A program made the translations under genes and the position numbers. 64,000 nt of DNA from Gandjariella thermophila (GTDB taxonomy: Bacteria; Actinomycetota; Actinomycetes; Mycobacteriales; Pseudonocardiaceae), in NCBI RefSeq assembly GCF_005405885.1, contig NZ_BJFL01000024.1, positions 30,823 through 94,822 of the forward strand. Reading direction: 5' to 3'. Positions 25,762 through 37,035 of the stretch are shown here, piece after piece. Numbering within the stretch: the stretch's first letter is position 1; each line of letters starts with the position of its first letter. The notes under the pieces were generated by a model, which worked only from the letters and a program-made list of their open reading frames with translations, ran no database searches and was not told the DNA's origin.

Positions 25762-26829
25762 TCAGACGCGCAGGTCCTTGGCGGGCGGCAGCGGTGGCTG
25801 CGGCTCGTGCGGTTCGACCTGGTACCACAGCGCGGTGGAGGCGATGTCGTCCGGCAGCGTGCGGTACTTGCCCAGCGCGCCCCAGCCGAGCGCCTGCACG
25901 GTGACCCGGATGTCGGCGTCGAAGCGGATCGGGTCGGGAATGTGCCAGCGATACATGCCGAACCGCTGGCCGGCGCGGTACACGCCGTCGCCGATCACCT
26001 GGGGCAGCCCGAGGAACGGCGTGGAGTAGCGGCCGTACCGGCCCGGCGGCGCCTCGAAGTTCCACGCCCCGCCGACGTAGTCCTCGGTGCCGGTGCCGCA
26101 GATGGTCGGGAACTCGTTGTCACCGTCCAGGTAGAACTTGACCTCGCCCTCGCCCCACCAGCCGTCGCTGTTGGCCTGCCAGGCGAGGTAGGTGCCGACG
26201 TACTGGCCGCGCCCGCGCACCCCGTCCAGCACGGTGTGCACCTCCTTGTGCCCCAACGGGTTGCTGCGCCGCCAGGTCGCGTGCAGGTACGCCGCGTCGT
26301 CCGGCACGTCGGTTTCCGCGTAGGTGATCTGGTAGTACACCGGTGCGCTGGAACTGATCACCCGCCGGCCACGGTGCTCGAGGGTGAGCCGGGCCCGCTC
26401 GCGGAACGGCATCGGCCAGTAGCTGTTGAACCCGCCGGCCGGGTTGACCGCGACCGGCAGCGAGTTCACGTACGCCCGCTCGCACCAGCCGTTGCAGAAG
26501 AAGTCGCCGAGCGGCACCTCGATCGACGGGTGCTCCTCGCCGTCCCAGTGCGCGCGCAGCACCATGCTGCGCTCGACACCCTCCGGCGCGGTGAGCCAGA
26601 AGTGCTGGATGATGCCCGGCCCGGCGATGTCGGCCAGCACCGCCGTGTCGCCCGGTTTCAGGTCGATGGACGGGGAGACCTTCCAACCCTGGCCGAGTTC
26701 CCGGGCGGCCCTGGCGCCGGTGCCCTCGGTCGCCATGCCGCCCCGCCCCTTCTCCCCGGTCGGGTTCTCCGGCGTGATCGACCGGGTCCGGCTCGCGGGA
26801 AGCCGCCACAACCCGTCCATGCCCAGCAT
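25762..26829 (-). CDS. GH172-family (DUF2961) glycoside hydrolase
   Basis: 355 residues without a signal peptide. The double jelly-roll DUF2961/GH172 signature is clear: GIIQHFWLTAP, VPLGDFFCNGWC, GWWGEGEVKFYLDGD and GTGTEDYVGGAWNFEAPPGR, the last two containing the conserved Glu residues. GH172 enzymes characterised so far act on fructofuranosides and on alpha-D-arabinofuranosides, including mycobacterial-type arabinan. Since this lineage makes arabinogalactan, a role in arabinan or D-Araf turnover is a reasonable guess, though lack of an export signal argues for a cytosolic oligosaccharide substrate. ATG 26829 has GGGAGG seven bases upstream. It lies about 110 bases downstream of the mutase gene on the same strand. 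Confidence 0.88.
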   Translation of the reverse strand: MLGMDGLWRLPASRTRSITPENPTGEKGRGGMATEGTGARAARELGQGWKVSPSIDLKPGDTAVLADIAGPGIIQHFWLTAPEGVERSMVLRAHWDGEEHPSIEVPLGDFFCNGWCERAYVNSLPVAVNPAGGFNSYWPMPFRERARLTLEHRGRRVISSSAPVYYQITYAETDVPDDAAYLHATWRRSNPLGHKEVHTVLDGVRGRGQYVGTYLAWQANSDGWWGEGEVKFYLDGDNEFPTICGTGTEDYVGGAWNFEAPPGRYGRYSTPFLGLPQVIGDGVYRAGQRFGMYRWHIPDPIRFDADIRVTVQALGWGALGKYRTLPDDIASTALWYQVEPHEPQPPLPPAKDLRV

Positions 26830-26894
26830 CGCGCCTCCCTACCGTCACGGCACCGTCGCGGCCCGACGCTAGGCCGTGCGGAACCGCCGGCGCT

Positions 26895-26926
26895 GGCGGG
26901 GTGACGACACCGCAGGTCACCCCGCC
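26895..26926 (-). terminator. Hairpin after the mutase gene
   Basis: GGCGGGGTGAC (26895-26905) pairs with GTCACCCCGCC (26916-26926) around a 10-base loop, just downstream of the mutase stop. This 11-bp perfect stem probably separates the mutase transcript from the GH172 gene. Confidence 0.6.
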
Positions 26927-26938
26927 GGCGGGCGGCCG

Positions 26939-28936
26939 TCAGGTCGGCAGGCCGTGGGCGGCGCGGACCACGTCCACGATGCTGTTCATGATCGTGGTCA
27001 GGGCGTAATCCTTGGGGGTGAACACCTTGGTCACCCCGCGCTCCTCCAGCAGCGCGGCGTCCTCCGCCGGGATGATGCCGCCGGCCACCACCGGGATGTC
27101 CCCGGCGCCGGCCTGGCGCAGCCCGTCCACCACCGCCGGCACGACCTCCATATGCGAGCCGGACAGCACGGACAGCCCGACCACGTGCACGCCCTCCTGC
27201 ACGGCGGCCGCCACGATCTCCGCAGGGGTCAGCCGGATGCCCTGGTAGATGACCTCGAAGCCGACGTCGCGGGCGCGGACGGCGATCTGCTCGGCACCGT
27301 TGGAGTGGCCGTCCAGCCCGGGCTTGCCGACCAGCATGCGCAGCCGCTCGCCGAGTTCCTCACCGGTGGCCTTCACCCGCTCGCGCACCGCGGCCAGCTC
27401 CTCGCCGGCCTCGCCGCCGGCGGCGGCCGCGGACACGCCGGTGGGCGCCCGGTACTCGCCGAACACCTCGCGCAGCGCGCCGGCCCACTCGCCGGTGGTC
27501 ACCCCGGCGCGGGCGCATGCCAGCGTCGCCTCGACCAGGTTGGTGTCGGTCTTGGCCGCGTCCCGCAGGTCGCGCAGGGCGGTGTCCACCGCGGCCGCGT
27601 CCCGGCCGGCCCGCCACGCCTGGACGGCCTCGACAGCGGCCTGCTCCACCTCGGGGGCCACCGTCTCGATCGCCTTGGCGCCCTCGGCCTGCAGCGGGCT
27701 TGGCTCGGTGGTGTCGAACTTGTTCACCCCGACGATGATCTCCTCGCCGGACTCGATCCGCCGCCGCCGCTCGGCCAGCGAGCCGACCAGCTGCGACTTC
27801 ATGTAGCCGCTCTCCACGGCGGCCACCGCGCCGCCCATCGCCTGCACCCGGTCGATCTCCTCCCGGGCGCCGGCCATGATCTCCTCGACCTTGGCCTCGA
27901 TCACCGGTGAGCCGTCGAAGATGTCCTGGTACTCCAGCAGGTCGGTCTCGTAGGCCAGCACCTGCTGCATGCGCAGCGCCCACTGCTGGTCCCACGGCCG
28001 GGGCAGGCCGAGCGCCTCGTTCCACGCGGGGAGCTGGATCGCCCGGGCCCGGGCGTTGCGGGACAGCGTGACCGCGAGCATCTCCAGCACGATCCGCTGC
28101 ACGTTGTTCTCCGGCTGCGACTCGGTCAACCCGAGGGAGTTGACCTGCACCCCGTAGCGGAACCGCCGGTGCCTGGGGTTCTCGATGCCGTAGCGGTCGC
28201 GGGTGATCTCGTCCCAGAGCGCGGCGAACGCGCGCATCTTGCACATTTCCTCGACGAACCGCACGCCGGCGTTGACGAAGAACGAGATCCGCGCGACCAC
28301 GTCGCCCTTGCGGTCCTCGGGCACCTGGCCGGCGTCGAACACCGCGTCCAGCACGGCGATCGCGGTGCACAGCGCGTACGCGACCTCCTGGACCGGGGTG
28401 GCGCCCGCCTCCTGCAGGTGGTAGCTGCAGATGTTGATCGGGTTCCACTTCGGCACGTGGTGCACCGCCCAGGCCACCATGTCGGTGATCAACCGCAGGC
28501 TCGGCCCCGGCGGGAACACGTAGGTGCCCCGGGACAGGTACTCCTTGATGATGTCGTTCTGCGTGGTGCCGGAGAGCTTCGAGATGTCCGCGCCCTGCTC
28601 CTCGGCCACCGCCACGTACAGCGCGAACAGCCACATGGCCGTCGCGTTGATGGTCATCGAGGTGTTGGCCTCGGCCAGCGGGATGCCGTCGAAGAGCTGG
28701 CGCATGTCCCCGATGTGGCTGATCGGCACGCCGACCTTGCCGACCTCACCCTTGGCGAGCTCGTGATCCGGGTCGTAACCGGTCTGCGTGGGCAGGTCGA
28801 AGGCCACCGAGAGCCCGGTCTGGCCCTTGGCGAGGTTCCTCCGGTACAGCGCGTTGGACGCGGCCGCCGAGGAGTGACCCGCATATGTACGCATCACCCA
28901 CGGGCGGTCCCGCTCCCGGTCGCTCGGGTACGGCAC
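26939..28936 (-). CDS. ecm: Adenosylcobalamin-dependent ethylmalonyl-CoA mutase (MeaA-like)
   Basis: A single-chain mutase of 665 residues that converts (2R)-ethylmalonyl-CoA to methylsuccinyl-CoA. The TIM-barrel acyl-CoA domain fills residues 1-500 (RPWVMRTYAGHSSAAASNAL, AFDLPTQTGYDPDH, SGTTQNDIIKEYLSRGTYV). The B12 domain at about 530-665 has the DxHxxG motif D542-GHSNG with lower-ligand His544, then SVLSGSH and GGIIP. Its length and single-chain form fit Ecm/MeaA rather than the two-subunit or 720-residue methylmalonyl-CoA mutases. GTG 28936 is chosen since GGAGG lies eight bases upstream; the frame is open further without family match. Partners here are ccr, the epimerase, meaB and the B12 adenosyltransferase. 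Confidence 0.9.
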   Translation of the reverse strand: MPYPSDRERDRPWVMRTYAGHSSAAASNALYRRNLAKGQTGLSVAFDLPTQTGYDPDHELAKGEVGKVGVPISHIGDMRQLFDGIPLAEANTSMTINATAMWLFALYVAVAEEQGADISKLSGTTQNDIIKEYLSRGTYVFPPGPSLRLITDMVAWAVHHVPKWNPINICSYHLQEAGATPVQEVAYALCTAIAVLDAVFDAGQVPEDRKGDVVARISFFVNAGVRFVEEMCKMRAFAALWDEITRDRYGIENPRHRRFRYGVQVNSLGLTESQPENNVQRIVLEMLAVTLSRNARARAIQLPAWNEALGLPRPWDQQWALRMQQVLAYETDLLEYQDIFDGSPVIEAKVEEIMAGAREEIDRVQAMGGAVAAVESGYMKSQLVGSLAERRRRIESGEEIIVGVNKFDTTEPSPLQAEGAKAIETVAPEVEQAAVEAVQAWRAGRDAAAVDTALRDLRDAAKTDTNLVEATLACARAGVTTGEWAGALREVFGEYRAPTGVSAAAAGGEAGEELAAVRERVKATGEELGERLRMLVGKPGLDGHSNGAEQIAVRARDVGFEVIYQGIRLTPAEIVAAAVQEGVHVVGLSVLSGSHMEVVPAVVDGLRQAGAGDIPVVAGGIIPAEDAALLEERGVTKVFTPKDYALTTIMNSIVDVVRAAHGLPT

Positions 28937-29249
28937 GGCCGCCACCTCCACTCCGTTGTGAGCGTTATCCAGAAGGCCCAGCGACCGCGGGCCACCCGCG
29001 GGACTCGCCGGCGGGGCGACCGGCGTGGTGGGCCGCGGGGAGACCGCTGAATAACGCGAACCTCTGAAATTGGCAGTGTGTTGCGGCCAGGGTACTGGCG
29101 GGTAACCTCGGCGGGAGCCGTGCAGTTGCTCACAGCTCGCGCCCCGGATCTCTTCCAGGGTCTCGCACACGGCGGGTACATGCGAGGGGCCCCTACCACA
29201 CCCCGAACGACGGATGGTGACCCGCCCGGGTGCGGCGCACGATAGTGGT
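28937..29249. other. Divergent upstream region of ecm and a small membrane-protein gene
   Basis: This 313-base region contains an AT-richer core (28950-29090) suitable for the ecm promoter. I looked for a cobalamin riboswitch here because the gene product uses B12 and saw no B12-box-like core. Nothing else is recognisable. Confidence 0.5.
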
Positions 29250-29546
29250 GTGCTCGTCGTCGACTGGCTCCTCGTGCTGCCGATGTTCATCCTGCTCATC
29301 GGCCTGCTGCGGTGGGCCTTCGGGGACGACCGCTCGATCGGCCCGCTCCCCGACGACGGTGACGGGAGCGGCTACGGGTTGCTCCGCGAGGTGGCCTCGG
29401 CGCCGACCCGGTCCGCCGCCGAGCGGCTGCGGACCGAGGGTGTGCGGGCCACCACCGCGCCGTCCGGGGACGGCGCCGGCTGCCGGGTGCTGGTCTTCCC
29501 CGACGACGAGGTGGCCGCCCGGCTGGTGCTGCACGACGAGCGCTAG
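29250..29546 (+). CDS. Small single-helix membrane protein, hypothetical
   Basis: 98 residues from GTG 29250. The N-terminal helix DWLLVLPMFILLIGLLRWAF would anchor it, leaving a cytosolic domain with helix LLREVASAPTRSAAERLR and the beta-strand-like GCRVLVFPDDEVAARLVL. No known motif. There is no Shine-Dalgarno; a GATAGT at 29241-29246 just before the start hints at leaderless expression. It is divergent from ecm and converges on murA. Confidence 0.7.
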   Translation: MLVVDWLLVLPMFILLIGLLRWAFGDDRSIGPLPDDGDGSGYGLLREVASAPTRSAAERLRTEGVRATTAPSGDGAGCRVLVFPDDEVAARLVLHDER

Positions 29547-29672
29547 CCAGGCACGCTCCGCCGGCCCGCGCGCCCCGAAGGGGTCGACAGGCGCGGAGAC
29601 CGGGCCACCCAACACCACAACCGCATCCGGCCACGACAGCCACGGCCCGGCTACGCGGATCCGACGGCGCGC

Positions 29673-30953
29673 CTAACGTTCCGGCGGAGCCGACACGCGG
29701 TGCACGTCGGCGCCGAGTTTCTGCAGGTTCTCCACGAACAGCGGGTAGCCGCGGTCGATGTGGAAGACGTCCCACACCTCGGTGATGCCCTCGGCGCACA
29801 GCCCGGCCAGCACCAGCCCGGCACCGGCCCGGATGTCCGAGGCCCACACCGGGGCGCTGGACAGCCGCTCCACGCCGCGGATGACCGCGTGATGGCCGTC
29901 GGTGCGGGCGTCCGCGCCGAGCCGGACCATCTCCTCGATGAACCGGAACCGGGCCTCGAACACGTTCTCGGTGATCATCGACGTGCCGTCCGCCACCGCG
30001 GCCAGCGCCACCGCGAAGGGTTGCAGGTCGGTGGCGAAGCCCGGGTAGGGCAGGGTGACGAAGTCGACCGCCTTGGGCCGGCCGTCCATCACCACCCGGA
30101 AGCCCTGCTCGGTGGCGTCGTCGAAGGTGGTGATCTCCGCGCCCGCGGTACGCAGTTTCTCCAGCACCAGGTCCAGGTGGTGCGGGTTGACCCCGCGCAC
30201 ATGCACGTCACCACGGGTGACCGCGGCGGCGAACGCCCAGGTGGCGCCGACGATCCGGTCCCCGATGACCCGGTGCTCGGTGGGGTGCAGGGTGTCCACG
30301 CCGTGCACGGTGAGCGTGGAGGTGCCGGCTCCCTCGATCCGGGCGCCCATCTGCTGCAGCATGGTGCACAGGTCGACGATCTCCGGCTCGCGCGCCGCGT
30401 TGTCGATCACCGTGGTTCCGTCCGCCATCACGGCGGCCATCAGGATGTTCTCGGTCGCGCCCACGCTCGGGAAGTCCAGCCAGATCTGCGCGCCGTGCAA
30501 CCCCTCGGCCTCGGCGACCACGCAGCCGTGCTCGATCTCGCTGTGCGCGCCGAGCTGGCGCAGACCGTTCTGGTGCATGTCCAGCGGGCGGGAGCCGATC
30601 GCGTCGCCGCCGGGCAGCGCGACCACCGCCCGCCGGCACCGGCCGACAAGCGGGCCGAGCACGCACACCGAGGCGCGCAGCTTGCCCATGGAGGCGAAGT
30701 CCGCGCGGTGGCTCAGCTCGGCCGGCGTGGTGATCAGCACCGTGCCGCCGTCCACGGTCACCTCGCAGCCCAGGCCGCGCAGCACGTCCGCCATCAGCGG
30801 CACGTCGAGGATCTCCGGGCAGTTGGTGATGGTGGTCGTGCCCTCGGCCAGCAGTGCCGCCGCCATCAGCTTGAGCACGCTGTTCTTCGCGCCGACGACC
30901 TCGACCTCTCCGGTCAGCCGCGCGCCGCCGCGGACCCGGAAATGCTCACTCAC
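29673..30953 (-). CDS. murA: UDP-N-acetylglucosamine 1-carboxyvinyltransferase MurA, Asp117 type
   Basis: MurA makes UDP-GlcNAc-enolpyruvate, the first committed step of peptidoglycan synthesis in the cytosol. The 426-residue sequence is collinear with the family: [12 protein letters not shown] near residue 20, [16 protein letters not shown] at 113-128, and the C-terminal [13 protein letters not shown]. The catalytic Cys of the LPGGC loop is Asp117 here, exactly as in M. tuberculosis, where it confers intrinsic fosfomycin resistance. GTG 30953 has GAGGAGAT upstream. It is divergent from the adenosyltransferase gene. Confidence 0.97.
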   Translation of the reverse strand: MSEHFRVRGGARLTGEVEVVGAKNSVLKLMAAALLAEGTTTITNCPEILDVPLMADVLRGLGCEVTVDGGTVLITTPAELSHRADFASMGKLRASVCVLGPLVGRCRRAVVALPGGDAIGSRPLDMHQNGLRQLGAHSEIEHGCVVAEAEGLHGAQIWLDFPSVGATENILMAAVMADGTTVIDNAAREPEIVDLCTMLQQMGARIEGAGTSTLTVHGVDTLHPTEHRVIGDRIVGATWAFAAAVTRGDVHVRGVNPHHLDLVLEKLRTAGAEITTFDDATEQGFRVVMDGRPKAVDFVTLPYPGFATDLQPFAVALAAVADGTSMITENVFEARFRFIEEMVRLGADARTDGHHAVIRGVERLSSAPVWASDIRAGAGLVLAGLCAEGITEVWDVFHIDRGYPLFVENLQKLGADVHRVSAPPER

Positions 30954-31160
30954 TGGGGATCTCCTCGGTCAACTACGTGCATCGTGTGGGTCTCTTCGCC
31001 CTCGCACGGCGGTCGCGCGGCCGCCGACCCTCGCCGAACGCCGCCCGGAAGAACACCGCGGCGTCCCGGTCGGGCATCCTGACCGGTACAGGCACCGCCG
31101 GCCATGGTACGAGGCCACCGGGATCGGCGGCGGGCCAGGAGCACCCCGTAGGGTGCTGGC

Positions 31161-31796
31161 ATGGCCGTGCACCTGACTCGTATCTACACCCGCACCGGCG
31201 ACGACGGAACGACGGGGCTGGGCGACTTCAGCCGGGTGCCCAAGACCGATCCCCGGCTGGTCGCCTACGCCGACGTCGAGGAGGCCAACGCGGCGATCGG
31301 GACGGCGCTGGCCCTGGGTCACGTGGCCGAGGACGTCGCGGCCGTGCTGCGGGCGGTGCAGAACGACCTGTTCGACGTCGGGGCCGACCTGTGCACCCCG
31401 ATCGTGCCGGACCCGAAATACCCGCCGCTGCGGGTGACCGAGCCGTACATCGCCAGGCTGGAGCGCTGGTGCGACGAGTTCAACGAGCGGCTGGGCAAGC
31501 TGGACTCGTTCATCCTGCCCGGAGGGACGCCCGCGGCCGCGCTACTGCACACCGCGCGGACGGTGGCCCGCCGAGCGGAACGCGGCGCCTGGGCGCTGCT
31601 GGAGGTGGACGCGGAGCGCACCAACCCGCTCACCGCCAAGTACCTGAACCGGCTCTCCGACCTGCTGTTCATCCTGGCCCGGGTGGCGAACCCGGACGGC
31701 GACGTGCTGTGGCGCCCGGGTGCCAACGCGGAGGGCGCCGAGGCCGCGGCCGAGGACGCCGCCGCCGAGCGGAACGGCACCGAGGGCGCCCAGTGA
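31161..31796 (+). CDS. ATP:cob(I)alamin adenosyltransferase (PduO type)
   Basis: It adenosylates cob(I)alamin to the coenzyme form used by B12 mutases such as the one at 27-29 kb. The 211-residue protein has the N-terminal ATP-binding signature YTRTGDDGTTGLGD and the helix RTVARRAERGAWALLE near the C-terminus, ending in an acidic tail. TAGGGT at 31149-31154, six bases before ATG 31161 and without a ribosome-binding site, indicates a leaderless transcript. It is the counterpart of Rv1314c beside murA. Confidence 0.95.
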   Translation: MAVHLTRIYTRTGDDGTTGLGDFSRVPKTDPRLVAYADVEEANAAIGTALALGHVAEDVAAVLRAVQNDLFDVGADLCTPIVPDPKYPPLRVTEPYIARLERWCDEFNERLGKLDSFILPGGTPAAALLHTARTVARRAERGAWALLEVDAERTNPLTAKYLNRLSDLLFILARVANPDGDVLWRPGANAEGAEAAAEDAAAERNGTEGAQ

Positions 31797-31854
31797 CGGT
31801 CGGCAGGACCACCAGGTCCCGGGTTTGCGGTACGTGAAGACCGGCGAACGGGGC

Positions 31855-32280
31855 TCAGGAGGCCCAGGGCACGGCGCGGCCGGGCGGGGCCGACTCCAAC
31901 CAGGACAGGAATCCGGTGAGCGTGTCGGCCCCCATGGCGAGTTCGATGTCGCCGGCGTCGGCGCGGCAGCGGAGCACGGTCGCCCCCCGGGGCATGGCGT
32001 AGCTCTCCGTGGCGTCCGGCTCGCGGCGGGCGGCGATCTCCAGCCCGCTGCGCCGGATAACCCGGTCGGGCCGGGTGCTCACGCCGAGCACCCGGTACCA
32101 GAGAAAGTCACCGCCCCGGTAGTGGGCAATGCCGAGATGCCAGCCGCGGCCGGTGCCCTCCAGGCGCTGGCGCAGCGCGACCGGCACACCCTCCCGGATG
32201 GCCAACCACCGGCGCAGGGTCAGGGTGCCGGCCACGACGACCAGCAGCAGGAGCACCACTACCCACCCGGTGATTGCCAC
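31855..32280 (-). CDS. DUF2550 membrane-anchored protein
   Basis: 141 residues: an N-terminal transmembrane helix (GWVVVLLLLVVVAGTLTLRR) and a soluble PH-like domain with GRGWHLGIAHYRGGDFLWYR. DUF2550 proteins follow atpC across actinobacteria (Rv1312 in M. tuberculosis); their role is unknown, but the strict position suggests a link with ATP synthase or the envelope. Starting 34 bases after atpC, it probably belongs to the atp transcript. Confidence 0.92.
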   Translation of the reverse strand: MAITGWVVVLLLLVVVAGTLTLRRWLAIREGVPVALRQRLEGTGRGWHLGIAHYRGGDFLWYRVLGVSTRPDRVIRRSGLEIAARREPDATESYAMPRGATVLRCRADAGDIELAMGADTLTGFLSWLESAPPGRAVPWAS

Positions 32281-32314
32281 TGGCCGCTCCTGCCCCTCGC
32301 GCCGGTTGGTCAGC

Positions 32315-32683
32315 TCACTGGACCGAGTGACCCGCGGCCCGCAGCCGGGCCCTGCCCCGCAGGTGTACCTCCGGGTCGTGCGACTCGTAGTCGGCGCGAG
32401 CCTGGTCGACGTCGATCTCCTCGCGCAGCTCGGCCGACTCGGCGAGGATGCTCACGCCGTCCTCGGTGACCGAGAGGAAGCCTCCGTCCACCGCGGCGTG
32501 AATCTCGCCCCCGTCGGTCGAGTCGATGCGGACCATCTCACCCTGGACCAGTTCGGCCAGCAGGGGCAGGTGTTTGGGCAGGATACCGACCTCACCCACG
32601 GTGGTCCGCGCGAAGACGAAGGTGGCCGTCCCGGACCACACCTCGCGCTCCACCGCTACCAGGCGGACGGTCATCTCAGCCAC
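32315..32683 (-). CDS. atpC: F1Fo ATP synthase epsilon subunit
   Basis: 122 residues: the N-terminal beta barrel (MTVRLVAVEREVWSGTATFV, GILPKHLPLLAEL) and a short C-terminal helical part (VDQARADYESHDPEVHLRGR), shorter than in E. coli, as in mycobacteria. GTG 32683 has AAGGAGTG seven bases upstream. It is separated from atpD by 215 bases, unusually far for this operon, because of a tandem 39-base repeat array. Confidence 0.96.
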   Translation of the reverse strand: MAEMTVRLVAVEREVWSGTATFVFARTTVGEVGILPKHLPLLAELVQGEMVRIDSTDGGEIHAAVDGGFLSVTEDGVSILAESAELREEIDVDQARADYESHDPEVHLRGRARLRAAGHSVQ

Positions 32684-32701
32684 GCGGCACTCCTTCGTCT
32701 T

Positions 32702-32829
32702 CTGCCGAGGTACTTTCTCCCGCCGAGGCAGCAGATAGCACCGCCGAGGTACTTTCCCCCGCCGAGGTGGCGGTTGGCACCGCCGAGGTGCGCTCTTCCG
32801 CCGGGACGGCGAACAGCACCGCTGGGTCG
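32702..32829. repeat. 39-base tandem repeat array between atpD and atpC
   Basis: Three full units start at 32702, 32741 and 32780, and a partial one starts at 32819. Units begin (C/T)CGCCGAGGTACTTTC and contain a second CCGCCGAGG 15 bases on. The third unit has diverged (CGCTCTTCCGCC). Single or double units of the same family lie at 16568 (inside dhaL) and 55376. Period 39 keeps a frame, and on the minus strand a unit would read TSAVLSAASAGES, but there is no sign that this array is translated. Confidence 0.9.
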
Positions 32830-32898
32830 AGTGTAGAGGGTTCGGTGTGCGGGCGCCGGGGCGCCGGGGTCAACCCGGCGCCCCGGCGCGCCGTGCCG

Positions 32899-35288
<2,390 letters not shown>

Positions 35289-35303
35289 GCTCGCTCTACC
35301 CGA

Positions 35304-36947
35304 TCACTTCTTCTCCGGCGCCGGCCGGGCGACCTGGACGGACTCCTTGGCCTCGGCGGAGGCGTCCATCGGCTCCGCCCGCTCCTGCACCACCGGGGCA
35401 CCGCCCGACGGGGTGAAGCTCTTCTTGAACTCCTCGACGGTGTCCACGAGCCTCTTCTCGGTCTCTTCGGAGAGCTTCTCGGACTCCCGGATGTCGGTGA
35501 GCACGTCCGAGGCGTGGTGCCGGACGTAGTCCAGGAACTCGGACTCGAACCGGCTGACGTCCTCGATCGCCACCGAGTCGAGGTGGCCCTTGGTGCCCAG
35601 GTAGATGGACACCACCTGCTCCTCGACCGGGAACGGCGTGTACTGCGGCTGCTTGAGCAGCTCGACCAGCCGGGCACCGCGGTCGAGCTGCGCCTTCGAC
35701 GTCGGGTCGAGGTCGGAGGCGAAGGCGGCGAACGCCTCCAGCTCGCGGTACTGCGACAGGTCCAGCCGCAGCGAACCGGCCACCTGCTTCATCGCCTTGA
35801 TCTGCGCGTCACCGCCGACCCGGGACACCGAGATACCGACGTTCATGGCCGGGCGGACACCCTGGTTGAACAGGTCGGTCTCGAAGAAGCACTGGCCGTC
35901 GGTGATGGAGATGACGTTGGTCGGGATGTACGCCGACACGTCGTTGGCCTTGGTCTCGATGATCGGCAGGCCGGTCATCGAGCCGCCACCCATCTCGTCG
36001 GACAGCTTGGCGCACCGCTCCAGCAGCCGGGAGTGCAGGTAGAACACGTCGCCCGGGTAGGCCTCGCGGCCCGGCGGCCGGCGCAGCAGCAGCGAGATCG
36101 CGCGGTACGCCTCGGCCTGCTTGGACAGGTCGTCGAAGACGATCAGCACGTGCTTGCCCTGGTACATCCAGTGCTGGCCGATGGCCGAGCCGGCGTACGG
36201 GGCGAGCCACTTGAAGCCGGCCGAGTCGGACGCCGGCGCGGCGACGATGGTGGTGTACTCCATCGCCCCGGCGTTCTCCAGCGCCTGCCGCACCGCGGCG
36301 ATGGTGGAGCCCTTCTGCCCGATCGCCACGTAGATGCAGCGCACCTGCTTGGCCGGGTCGCCGCTCTCCCAGTTGCCCTTCTGGTTGAGGATGGTGTCCA
36401 CGCAGACCGCGGTCTTGCCGGTCTTGCGGTCACCGATGATGAGCTGCCGCTGGCCGCGGCCGATCGGGGTCTGCGAGTCGATCGCCTTGATCCCGGTCTG
36501 CAGCGGCTCGGACACCGGCTGCCGCTGCATCACGCTGGGTGCCTGCAGTTCGAGGACGCGGCGCTCCTCGGTCTCGATCTCGCCGCGGCCGTCGATCGGC
36601 TGGCCCAGCGGGTTCACCACGCGGCCCAGGTAGCCGTCGCCCACCGGAACCGAAAGCACGGCTCCGGTGCGCTTGACCTCCTGGCCTTCCTCGATCTTTT
36701 CGAAGTCACCCAGGATGACCGCACCGATGGACCGGGTGTCCAGGTTGAGTGCGACCCCGAGGATGCCCCCGGGGAACTCCAGCAACTCGTTCGTCATCGT
36801 CGAGGGCAGCCCCTCGACGTGGGCGATCCCGTCACCGGTCTCGACGACGGTCCCGACCTCTTCGCGCGAGGTCTCGGTCGAGACGCTGGAGACGTATTGC
36901 TCGATCGCGCTCCGGATCTCGTCCGAGGAGATCGTCAGCTCCGCCAT
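35304..36947 (-). CDS. atpA: F1Fo ATP synthase alpha subunit with C-terminal extension
   Basis: 547 residues, including Walker [12 protein letters not shown], and VNSLG-type nucleotide contacts replaced by the usual alpha-specific [10 protein letters not shown]. Beyond the end of the E. coli subunit there are about 35 extra residues (from [16 protein letters not shown] to the Lys end). M. tuberculosis has a similar alpha extension that suppresses ATP hydrolysis; the same role is likely here. ATG 36947 has GCAGGAGC upstream. Confidence 0.99.
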   Translation of the reverse strand: MAELTISSDEIRSAIEQYVSSVSTETSREEVGTVVETGDGIAHVEGLPSTMTNELLEFPGGILGVALNLDTRSIGAVILGDFEKIEEGQEVKRTGAVLSVPVGDGYLGRVVNPLGQPIDGRGEIETEERRVLELQAPSVMQRQPVSEPLQTGIKAIDSQTPIGRGQRQLIIGDRKTGKTAVCVDTILNQKGNWESGDPAKQVRCIYVAIGQKGSTIAAVRQALENAGAMEYTTIVAAPASDSAGFKWLAPYAGSAIGQHWMYQGKHVLIVFDDLSKQAEAYRAISLLLRRPPGREAYPGDVFYLHSRLLERCAKLSDEMGGGSMTGLPIIETKANDVSAYIPTNVISITDGQCFFETDLFNQGVRPAMNVGISVSRVGGDAQIKAMKQVAGSLRLDLSQYRELEAFAAFASDLDPTSKAQLDRGARLVELLKQPQYTPFPVEEQVVSIYLGTKGHLDSVAIEDVSRFESEFLDYVRHHASDVLTDIRESEKLSEETEKRLVDTVEEFKKSFTPSGGAPVVQERAEPMDASAEAKESVQVARPAPEKK

Positions 36948-37035
36948 GCTCCTGCCGTCCTGCTCTCGTAGTTGTGCCGCGTGGTTCGGGGTGGGTTGTG
37001 GTCCGCCGGTCAGCGCCCGCTGTGGTTCGGCCGCC

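Noticed and set aside
28937..29249. Possible cobalamin riboswitch upstream of the B12-dependent mutase
   Set aside because: No B12-box-like core or the surrounding helices could be found, and such switches normally precede B12 synthesis, uptake or B12-independent isozyme genes.
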